From: Tubiluchus corallicola
Lineage: Eukaryota > Priapulida > Priapulimorpha > Priapulimorphida > Tubiluchidae
NCBI GenBank assembly: GCA_030141605.1
Contig: JAQGDQ010000104.1
Location: 169,001-229,000 of the forward strand
DNA length: 60,000 nt
Direction: 5' to 3'
The notes beneath the pieces were generated by a model. The model had not been told where the DNA came from and ran no database searches. It saw nothing but the letters and a program-made list of their open reading frames with translations. Both the position numbers and the translations under genes were made by a program. This document shows, one piece after another, positions 51,401 to 60,000 of the stretch. The number at the start of each line of letters is the position of its first letter. Position 1 is the stretch's first letter.

Positions 51401-54400
51401 CTGCTTGTTATCAATTTATTATTGATAAATAAATAGTTATACAAATGCTTATAAATTATTCTTTCTAATACTTTAGACAAACAGGGAAGTGAAGAGACAG
51501 TGTAATCAAATTAGTTTTCAATTGCTGGTCACCCTTTTTGAATATGGGACACACATTTGCTTTTTTCAATATTTGCGGGAATGCTGAAATGGGTAAAGAT
51601 TTGTTGAATAACTTACATAATGATGCAGTTAAAGAACAAGCTGTATTACGAAGAATGACATTGCTTATGTTATCAAAGTCATTTGCCTTGTTCATATCTA
51701 AGCTAGCAAGCATTTTGTAAACTTCGTTTTCAGTAATATTTACATTAGACAAATCTGACTGGGTTTAAGGAAAAATGGAGGCAATTTATTTGTGGTGTAC
51801 AAAGTCCACTGTTCACTAAAAAATTAGTTATAATATTGGCCTTCTCCGAATCATTAATTATTGTATTATTTCCTTCCTTCAGAGGTGATAAGCCTTGATA
51901 ATTATTTTTGGCATAAAACTCTTTAGTTGTTTTCCACCAGTTGGGTCAAGTAACCTTTGGGACAGTTTTTGGTAATAGTTTTGCTTAAAAATAAAAACGA
52001 TGGACAAAATCCATATTCAGTCATGCATAAGAGCTTGGGCTGTATATTGTATATTAAAATAGGATTCGAGGTTTTGTTATTTTCGTTCGTAATAACTGTG
52101 ATCTTTAAATTACATTACAAATAATTAATTTTCTAAGCTATTATTATTATTATTATTATACAATTTGCGATCTTAGCTGAAAATTTGAACTGTCAGTTGT
52201 TACACATAATAGAAGTAAAAAGAACAAAAAACTATTACCTCATGGATAAAAAAAATTCAACCAGAATACTGTAATGCTGTGTAGTTCAGTACATATGCCA
52301 TATAATGTAGGCTTACTTTCATATCCAGTATGTTGTGCTTACTCAAATAGATTACAATTGTTAATAACTCTTTATCTAATGGAAATTTCTGTTTGGTATA
52401 TCATTTGTCCTAAACATGGGTGGTTCTTAGGCCTGTTATGGAAAATGCAAATTTTTCTTATATTAAGAGAGTAAAGTTACTTAGTGAAACTATTTTTTTC
52501 AGTTTTACTTAAAGTACAAGAAAACCCTTCATAAACATAAAGCTTAAAAAATTCGTCTTGAAATTTTACATACAGGACTTCAGTTGGCAGTCTCGCTGTA
52601 CAAAACATGTAAATTTAAACTCCTGCAGTGACCATTAGATGCAGCCATTTTAATGGTAGGTCGTTTGAAACAAGTTTAGATAACATTGCGTGAAATTTAA
52701 CAAAATAATCAGAGCATTCGTAGCGCACACGTCACTAACTGAGTAAAATATTAAATTACTATATCGTGTCAATAAGATTAAAAATATGTTTTTGGTTAGT
52801 GAGTGGTACACCCTGGAGAGTGAGTCAGCGACATTCTACCTATTGGTGAAAACATTTTAAGTAATTAAAAATTTTCTTTTCTAGTTACATAAGTCTTTCA
52901 AGCAGGTAAGCGAAAAGCTAAGTAATATAGATTTGCATGGAAAGTTTTTTTGGGACATAATTCAATATTGCCCTTTCTTTGCCTGATTTATGTTGTGCGT
53001 GTATTACGTCATGTAATGGCGTGATCGGAACAGTATTGCAGGTGATTTAAAATGCAAACAAACAAAATTTCATTTTAGTGTGAGTATGATATATGGATAA
53101 AATTGCTATAAAGTAATATCATTTTTCTAAAACCTACTTCGGGTACCCCTTTTCTTATATTTTAAGGCACAGTGACTTACTTTCTTGCTTTTACTAAAGT
53201 ATACTTCAACTAGATCACACTAATTCTAACACAATGTCAATTACCATTATATGTTTTATATCTATGTGCAACACAAACGCTGCTAAGCACTTCGTTAAAT
53301 GTAACGGTCCTAAAGTTTGGAGCGATATTCAGCAATCTTTTAAGATGATAGCATGTATTAGAAAATTCACACTTATATAACTTTTCTTGTCCGTTTCTCT
53401 GTTGCACCAGGCCTTCTCTAGCTGCACTCAGATTTCCTTTTCCTGATTGATGACAATTTCTGCATTTAGTCATTATTGGTCATAAACCACCATTGTTATC
53501 ATATTCTTTACTTTCATTACATCATACCATCATTTAGTTTCATTGAAAGTCGGCTTATAATTTCAGTTTTCGACTTCTTTGTCATAAGTAAAAATATTTC
53601 ATGATTTTGCCATGATTTGAATAGTAGCATTGAAACCTTGCTAAAAATACCAGCTAATTAAATCTGCTCAAAGAAAGGTTGCATCCTAAGTTGTGAAAAT
53701 TGCACAACTCTCATAATTCTCCTTGTTTTTAACCACCGTTAGTATGATTTTTGCCGGAGATAAGTGAAATGAATTATTATTATTCAGTTCGATGAGATTT
53801 TTAAATGGCATTTGGGAGTGTCAGATGTGTAAATGTAATAAAGATGAGAGATTTTTAAAGCATGCAGTAGTTTCTTTTATGATAAATTACTCATAAATGC
53901 TTCAGAGTCGTTCACCGTCCTCTGAGCCTGTTCCTGAGACTGCTGCTTCTGATGAACCACCCTCAGAGCAAGTGGATGCAGTTGTTGCAACCACTCCTAC
54001 CCAAGATAAAGTCCTAATGGTAGAAGTGGAAAACGTGATTCATGATGCGTTCAAATATACAGAGGAGATAAAGGTATTTTGCATTTTTGCTTGACAGGTT
54101 GTTGTAAACAGTATTTTCACTGCTGTGTTGCACCAGAATCAGTCATTCTGTATAAACCTGATCATACTTGCAAAAACCAAGTTTTTAGGCTTTTCATAAA
54201 CTTGAACTTTTCTCTTGCTATTTTTAGGCTTTGACACAAGAAATAGTGAAGACGATCAGAGATATCATATCGTTGAATCCACTCTACAGGTAATAAATTT
54301 ACTTTTGATTTCATCTACTTTAATAATAAAGTCAAAGTAATAAATCATGGTGTGCATTTTTTGTAAAAGCAATGTTCATAAAATTGCTTCTTTGCTGTCC

Positions 54401-54884
54401 CACAAGCATTTTCGGTAGTGATGTGTATAGGGAGTGTCATTGGTGTTTTTAAGCCAAATTACCTTGCACCAATGCCAAAATCCTGTACCCATCAATCAAA
54501 AAATTACATGTACATACTATTTGTGCCAAACATTTGTGCATTAACACTAGAAAAACAAGAAAGTAAAAAAATAAATTCTTAATGATGCTCTAAACTTTAT
54601 CAACTTCATGCTCAAGTGTTCTACTAAATTACTTCAGTTTGTTTCAATCTGTTTACAATATTTTTAGATAAGTGTGCACACCAGAGTTATGCCATTTGAA
54701 AGCTGTAAACATGTTATATAATGCACCATTTACTCTAAAATTTCAGGTACAGACCTCCCGTAATGTTTACTGTGGAACCGCTTAGTTACCTGCTTTCATA
54801 ACAGCTGCAAATTTGCTTTTAAAGGAATTTGAATGGTTCAAATTTGAAGACGAAAAAATGACTTGTACAATCTGTGTGTGTGTG

Positions 54885-54927
<43 letters not shown>

Positions 54928-57900
54928 GCGTGTGCGTGTGTGTGTCTCTGACAGGCATTTATAATAAAATCTTGAAACTCTCAGTTGAATTATGCGAACC
55001 ACTAGGCTTCATTTCTGCAATAATTAAAAAATTATTAGCTCAGTATAACAAATCGTTATAACTCTGGCCATCATACAAAAAATAGTGCTCTCACCCTCTA
55101 TTTCAGGCTTTCAATTAGTCATAATTTGATAATAGGGCATACTGTAGTACCATTATTACTGGTTTTTCTATAACAGATTGAATGTTTCCATGTCACTGGC
55201 TTGAACTTCATCAACACATACAAGAATCCTTTGATTCCTTGGAATTTTATCACATATGAGAACTACATTTCCAACTTTCAAATCATTTTGCTCTTTTAGC
55301 CATTTTGTTCTGGCTGCAGTATTGGAAGGTATTTCTTGTACCCCATCTTTTTCTTTATACTATCTTGACCAGAAAAGCTCTGCCAGATGCTGTCTCTGAT
55401 GCCATTTTCTTTTGTATCCATTAGCATCCACTATCCATTTTGCATCCATTTGGAATTAGAGGTTTGGCATCTCGGAAATTGCTTGACATGACAGTAAGTG
55501 GTCTAGTAGTCTAATGTTTAGTATGTACTCTGCAAGGCAAAAAAGAGTGGCTAACTTATCATCAGTGTCTGTTGATTTGGTGCTCCTGTAAGGATTTGCC
55601 TGACAGATTTTATAAGCCATTCTTAAAAACCTCCAGAGTGTGAGACAATTGATGGATTGAAGATCCCTTGGATTTTCATTTGTCTTGGTCTTTTCCTGGT
55701 AGAGCATTTGTAAGGATTGCCATAGTTCCTTTTCTGCACCAGTAAAGTTAGTTCCCCTGTCAGATCGTAGTATGTCAGGCTTACCTCTCCTAACAATAAA
55801 TCTGTGGCTTGGATAACAAGGCTTGGATAAATGAATCATTCTTCATTGTGGAAAGTACTTCAAGGTGCACAGCTCTTTTAGCAGCGCATGTAAAAATGTA
55901 CCCTTAACGTTGTTCACTCTCGTCCTTCTTCTGACCACCACAAAAGGGGCCAAACAGGCGATGCTGAGCTGAAGGCACGTGCTCCTGCAATGCAATGTGT
56001 TGAGAGTTCAGACTGTTTGTACTGCATTGACTTCACAAATAAGCGGTGACAAATACGATAGGCATGAAGAACTCTTTTAGTCAAAAGCCTGATTCCAATA
56101 ATCCAGTCGGTGGTCCTTATAACTGCAACTACATGCTCTTGATCGATCCTCTTGGCAATTTCTAATGATTAAAGTGGCAACTGAGAGATCCTTGGGAATA
56201 ATCACAGGATGCTTTGCAGCACCACTGATAAAGCTCTGGTGATCATTTGTTTCTTCATTTCTGGAGTCACACATCCTCTGACATGACGCTTGCAGTCACT
56301 TTAGACCATGCTGTCCTGTCACCTGTAGCCTCCCAGGTCTCTGTATTTTTGATATCTACTGGTGTGTTAATAAGATGTGGAAATTAATGTCAGTCAGCAG
56401 CTGTTCTTCTTGCAGTTTCTTTTCTTTCTTCAGTGCTTCTTTGAAAGCTAATTTTAATGGCTGTCATCTGGTAGTCGTATAACATGTCCTATCCATCTTA
56501 ATCTTCTCCTTTTGATGCTAACTGTCCATTCCTCTACCTATATAGATCTTGGTTTGATATTTTTTGGCCGTTTTATTCCTGGAATCTTTCTAGGGTATTA
56601 GTCCATTTCTTTTAATTTTGTTTCTATTTTGATCTTGATGTCTTCTATTTTATCTTTGCTTCTTGCTATCCATGAAATATCGTCAGCATATAGCATGTCT
56701 ATGATGGTAGGATGTTTCGTTTGATTTGCATAATTATGTTCTAACTCTGTTCCTGGCAGCAGTTTTCCTAGATCCAAAATTTTGTAATTGTGGTTATAAT
56801 GTTCTTGCCTAGGTAAACTATTTGAGACCATTAATGCCACAGCAAGATAAAAAGTGAAGAGAATAGGACTAAGGCAGTTTCCTTAAAGGGGGAATATCAT
56901 GAAAATCTAGTTAAACTTATTTTATAGTTGCCTTCCCTGTGAACAACTTGGCGAAAAATTTTCAGCAGTACGTTGTCTAATTAATGAGTAATTAACTTTT
57001 TTGTATCTCACGGGAAACGCCATGGAGCTGCACTTATGCCTCTCCCAGTGAAAAAATTGAACTAGCGCAGCTCTGCTGATGACGTAGCAGAGTATACACG
57101 CAGCTTGTTGTGATACTGTCGTAAGCAACTGGGCTAAAAATAAAGCTGTTATTACTACATTGCAGTATTTGACCTTGGATCGGATAGGTAGTCAGGTGAT
57201 AGAAACGATGTCGTTGCGGTTATTCACGTTTTCATCAAATTCTGCAAGAGTGATGTATTTTACTACTGTCAGAAGTTGTTGGTCCATTATAGTATATTCT
57301 AGTAGATGTGTAAACAATCATTGCACAAAAATAGACCTACAGCATATTGTGAAAATTCTTGTGGCATTAATTGAAAACATCGTCAGCAATACAAGCTGCA
57401 AAAGTGTGTGCCTTGGTAACAAAAGTTCTTTTCTTGTAAGACAAGACTGGTAAAATAACTTCATCCTGCTAGAAGAATTAATGAATTTGTAAACACAGAG
57501 AAACTCACTGAATCATAATTATAATGCTAGTGTGACAATTTTTAGTGACAGCTTCATTTTATCAGCCTTGATAAAAAATATGTGAACCTCACAGACACAG
57601 AGACTATAACATATTAGCTGTAGAATTAGTGATTAAACATATTTGAACATTTTTAACTTTATCGTCTTTCAGTCAGTTAAGTCAGTAAGACTTTTGATAT
57701 CTGTTGTTTGTTAGCTTTTGTTTTTACATGATAACAACATGTTGTGTTCATTTTTACACAGCAGTATTATTAAAATATTAGGATTAAATAAAATTCTTGT
57801 GGTCAGTTGGACTGAAATAAAAATTAATAATAATAATACATTTATCATTAACATATTATTATCCACTTTTACAAAATAAAAAAGTAACAATATAATGTGG

Positions 57901-59210
57901 TTCGATGAGAAAATAATTATTTATTGTGTTATTCCAAGCAAGGTTATTCTGACACTCGTTCTGTTACAAAATTGAAAAAGGTATGTGTAGTTCAAAATAA
58001 TCTAGTACAACACTCTTTGTGCTACACATATTACCAAATACACTGAAGTCATTGTTTATGGTGTAAGGATTAACAATTTACAGTTGTCAATTTACGATTT
58101 ACGATGTCTTTTCCTTTAGTTAATATTCAAAATTCAGGAAGAAGACATCTTAAATAAAATTTCAGCACAAAAAATCGCATTACCTAATGTAATTGTGATA
58201 TTTTTATTGAAATGAATATGTTGATAATTATCAGCTATCGTATCAATATTATTCTAGAAAAATCGTTATCGTATCAACTTTGGTGCATATCGCTCACTTT
58301 TATAAATCATTTCTCTGCTATTTCATTTATGCGTTGGAATTACGCAAAAAATTAAAAGAAAGACTTATTTATAAAGTTGTTTATATAATCTTTTTATACC
58401 TTCTTGTCGAAATAGTGGCTGCCTTCAGCCAGTTTAGTGACACATGAATGCTAAATGTAGTATTTTAGTGGCTTTTTTACAGTTACGTGCATGCCGTGCA
58501 GCTTGCATAAATGAATATATTATGTAGTAATAGATCTTTTACATAATATATTTGTCTGTCACAGCTCACATATTAATATTATTTTATGACTAAACAACGA
58601 TAACTTTGTCATCGGTATCTCGGGAAACAACTTGCAAACATATATTGTTTCAATATATTGAGTCTTACTGTACAGTAACTAACCACACATGCAGTATTGT
58701 TTGAATCAATTTAACTTGATTTGAAACATTAAAGTTAAAAATATTGTATCATTTGCAAGACAGATTATCGATATCATATTGCCAAATTAGTAGCATTTAG
58801 CATATCTAATTGCCAATGCTTATAGAAGTGCTAAAAAAGGAACCATGCCATTTTGAAGAAAAGGCTACTGAGTACAGAAACTTGTGTTATTTGAATATAA
58901 ACATCATTTATGATCAGCCATTGTCTATAACCAGTTTTCTTCTGTATTTCTTGAACTTCTATTTGGAATTGGATGAGGCTGCATTGAAAACTGAGTTGAG
59001 CAAATGACAACAAAATTATTTTTAACATGAGTAATGGTATTTCTTTGTTTTTTTGCATTCGAAATATTTTTGCTGTGCAGGGAATCAGTGGCTCAAATGT
59101 TACAAGGCAGTCAGCGAGTGGTTGATAATCCCATATATCTCAGTGATCTTGGAGCTGCATTGACTGGTGCAGATTCAGGAGATTTGCAGAAAATATTGGA
59201 GGAAAAAGAG
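41794..59210 (+). CDS. LONP1: Mitochondrial Lon protease, N-terminal part, 7 exons
   Basis: LONP1 is the ATP-dependent serine protease and chaperone of the mitochondrial matrix. Exons: 41794-42435, 46522-46610, 46776-46895, 47876-47987, 53906-54073, 54228-54289, 59081-59210, together exactly 441 codons with consistent phase. Exon 1 begins with an Arg/Lys-rich start free of acidic residues for its first 18 positions ([16 protein letters not shown]), suited to mitochondrial import, followed by an acidic Ser/Gly-rich linker and the LON N-domain start [17 protein letters not shown]. Later exons give [69 protein letters not shown] and [19 protein letters not shown]. All are close matches to animal LONP1. 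The AAA+ module and Ser-Lys protease domain lie beyond the window. The first intron uses a GC donor. Confidence 0.97.
42436..44450. other. LONP1 intron 1, first part
   Basis: A 69-codon frame at 43201-43410 has no recognisable match. Otherwise AT-rich sequence without motifs. Confidence 0.5.
44451..44635. repeat. Degenerate minisatellite, ~17-bp unit
   Basis: About ten diverged copies of CATTTGGGCCYCAGAYA in LONP1 intron 1. Confidence 0.8.
45384..45953. mobile_element. hAT-type MITE with target-site duplication
   Basis: Terminal inverted repeats GGGATGTTACCGAAA and TTTCGGTAACATCCC. The 8-bp direct repeat GGTCATCA flanks it at 45376-45383 and 45954-45961, the length typical of hAT insertion. 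Interior is AT-rich with TTTCGGTT motifs and no transposase. Confidence 0.85.
46522..46610 (+). CDS. LONP1: LONP1 exon 2
   Basis: Encodes [29 protein letters not shown]. Acceptor ttgtatttcag, with a second AG seven bases downstream. Donor GACAA|gttagt, phase 2. Confidence 0.95.
46776..46895 (+). CDS. LONP1: LONP1 exon 3
   Basis: Encodes [40 protein letters not shown], a core of the LON substrate-binding N-domain. Acceptor attgcag, donor CGTCG|gtaatt. Confidence 0.97.
47876..47987 (+). CDS. LONP1: LONP1 exon 4
   Basis: Encodes [18 protein letters not shown] then a basic linker ([11 protein letters not shown]). Human LONP1 also has a Lys/Arg-rich insertion here. Acceptor catttag, donor gtaagt. 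Confidence 0.93.
49517..49815. repeat. Tandem repeat, ~140-bp unit
   Basis: CCTTTCATTTGATGTACTAC-like starts recur at 49517, 49655 and 49796, with AGTTTTGGTCAACACTGGAA in the first two. A related piece lies near 45050-45150. LONP1 intron 4. Confidence 0.75.
50190..52010 (-). mobile_element. Antisense LINE in LONP1 intron 4
   Basis: In minus-strand order: [81 protein letters not shown], then the C-terminal part ([27 protein letters not shown]). These are the fingers-to-thumb blocks of a jockey/CR1-like RT. The palm region with the catalytic aspartates is largely lost, and several stops are present. Confidence 0.88.
52508..53167. mobile_element. MITE, copy 3 (inverted)
   Basis: Left end CTTAAAGTACAAGAAAACCC and right end GGGGTACCCCTTTTCTTATATTTTAAGG-like inverted partner (53140-53167). 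The interior is the reverse complement of 2614-3268. In LONP1 intron 4. Confidence 0.8.
53906..54073 (+). CDS. LONP1: LONP1 exon 5
   Basis: Encodes a Ser/Pro/Glu-rich linker ([20 protein letters not shown]) then [20 protein letters not shown]. Starts after tgcttcag, ends at AAG|gtattt, phase 0. Confidence 0.96.
54228..54289 (+). CDS. LONP1: LONP1 exon 6
   Basis: Encodes [20 protein letters not shown] plus part of Arg. Acceptor tttttag, donor CTACAG|gtaata, phase 2. Confidence 0.97.
54876..54946. repeat. (TG)n microsatellite
   Basis: TG repeats with CGTG variants in LONP1 intron 6. Confidence 0.95.
55180..56280 (-). mobile_element. BEL/Pao integrase and pol C-terminus remnant
   Basis: Minus strand: [20 protein letters not shown], then [11 protein letters not shown]-like residues, [20 protein letters not shown] (integrase core D and N), and [14 protein letters not shown] with [13 protein letters not shown]. 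Order and motifs match the integrase end of BEL pol. Frameshifts and stops present. Antisense in LONP1 intron 6. Confidence 0.85.
56285..56890 (-). mobile_element. LINE fragment with YADD
   Basis: Encodes [20 protein letters not shown] then [17 protein letters not shown], and further on [20 protein letters not shown], a frequent LINE ORF2 C-terminal motif. Truncated; the middle is lost. Confidence 0.8.
56891..59080. other. LONP1 intron 6, remainder
   Basis: Open frames at 57160-57453 and 58810-59007 have no family match and no splice support. Otherwise AT-rich with no recognised repeat. Confidence 0.5.
59081..59210 (+). CDS. LONP1: LONP1 exon 7
   Basis: Encodes [44 protein letters not shown]. 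Acceptor gctgtgcag, donor GAG|gtaaga, phase 0. The next exon is outside the window. Confidence 0.97.
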
Positions 59211-60000
59211 GTAAGAAAGTTGTCAGCCTTTGTTGTGTTACTTAGGAATAATTTATTAGCTACAAAAATTAGCAGGTTTTATGAAGCTTAAATTATACTT
59301 TTTTTATGAAACTGAGAAAAAAATGATGTAATGAACACTCAGGACACTCTATTGTACTTTTAATTCTCTAGTACTGCCAGACTAGCCAACTCTTTTCTTT
59401 GTAAATTTCCTGAATATTATTGTGAATTTATTTTTGCAATTTTTTTTATGAAATGATGGGCATTGATCTGAGACTTTTTTAACAATCAGCATACTGTACT
59501 TGCATAATGCTATATTAGTGGCATGCGAGAATTGTCTCTACTGTAGTGTGCAGTGCATTTTCATGGCTGATGAGGCGATGAGTGGAAATAAGTTTCAAAT
59601 GAAATCTTATTGGTCCAGCAATAAAAACAGCAAAATCAAATAATTATAGATGCAATTATAATTCTTGTATTATTAAAATGTAACGTTGACAAAGCCAAGC
59701 AATTTCCATAGAAAAGTTAAGGCTCTTATGATGTGGAGTAATGGTGTGTCCTGGCTACATAGTTAAGCAACGTTTGCTTTGCTAATAAAGTGTCTAATAT
59801 ATTAACCTTTAACCTAAATGGTTTTTTTCCTGTGATCAAGTAAATGACTGCAGGATTTGTGCAGAACTTGGACTCATCAAGAAACAAGTCTTATTTGTTA
59901 TTTCTTCATTGATCTTTTTGTGCCATTCTTTTTAAAGCGATGGACTTCTGGTTCATGCAACACAAATTTTGCTGTAATGGTGAACTTTCTTCCTTACTAA

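Noticed and set aside
57160-57453. 97-codon frame as a gene
   Set aside because: Inside a LONP1 intron, no family resemblance, no splice or promoter support.

Overview
This is invertebrate animal nuclear DNA. It is AT-rich and intron-rich, with GT-AG splice sites, very long microsatellites and many retroelement remnants. The phylum cannot be told from the sequence. It has no bacterial-type operons, no CRISPR array and no intact RNA gene. Most long open frames are artefacts of microsatellites, so genes had to be read exon by exon from splice sites and phase.

Three host genes were assembled. (1) On the minus strand, 28910 down to 5765, 17 coding exons encode a POMGNT1-like protein: a signal anchor or signal peptide, a PANDER/ILEI-like stem domain, then a GT13 glycosyltransferase domain. 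All exon phases agree. The last few codons were not found; a LINE begins about 50 bp beyond the last recognised exon. (2) On the plus strand, diverging from it, three exons (29465-31053) encode a short secreted protein with the N-terminal half of a zona pellucida (ZP) domain. (3) On the plus strand from 41794 to the window end, seven exons encode the N-terminal 441 residues of the mitochondrial Lon protease LONP1. The AAA+ and protease parts lie outside the window. A lone glycogenin-like exon (33183-33578) sits directly against a BEL/Pao retrotransposon.

Layout. 1-5715: LINE remnants, a large AGT microsatellite, a MITE, a tRNA-derived SINE and an antisense LINE with a YADD motif. 5765-28910: the POMGNT1-like gene, whose introns hold three non-autonomous Helitron copies (two joined end to end), MITEs, a foldback element, a possible solo LTR and several microsatellites. 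29465-31053: the ZP-like gene. 31054-33182: no recognisable gene. 33183-37193: glycogenin-like exon plus a decayed, internally deleted BEL/Pao element with a candidate 3' LTR. 38500-40260: a decayed Ty3/gypsy pol. 41020-41575: the 3' end of a LINE. 41794-59210: LONP1, whose introns carry a hAT-type MITE with target-site duplication, an antisense LINE, a MITE shared with the POMGNT1-like introns, and antisense BEL and LINE fragments.

The three host genes do not form a functional unit: POMGNT1 modifies O-mannosyl glycans in the Golgi, LONP1 degrades mitochondrial matrix proteins, and the ZP-like product is probably extracellular. The best leads are the replaced acidic motif in the GT13 domain, the Helitron family with an apparent captured exon, the GC-AG first intron of LONP1, and the glycogenin exon beside the BEL element.
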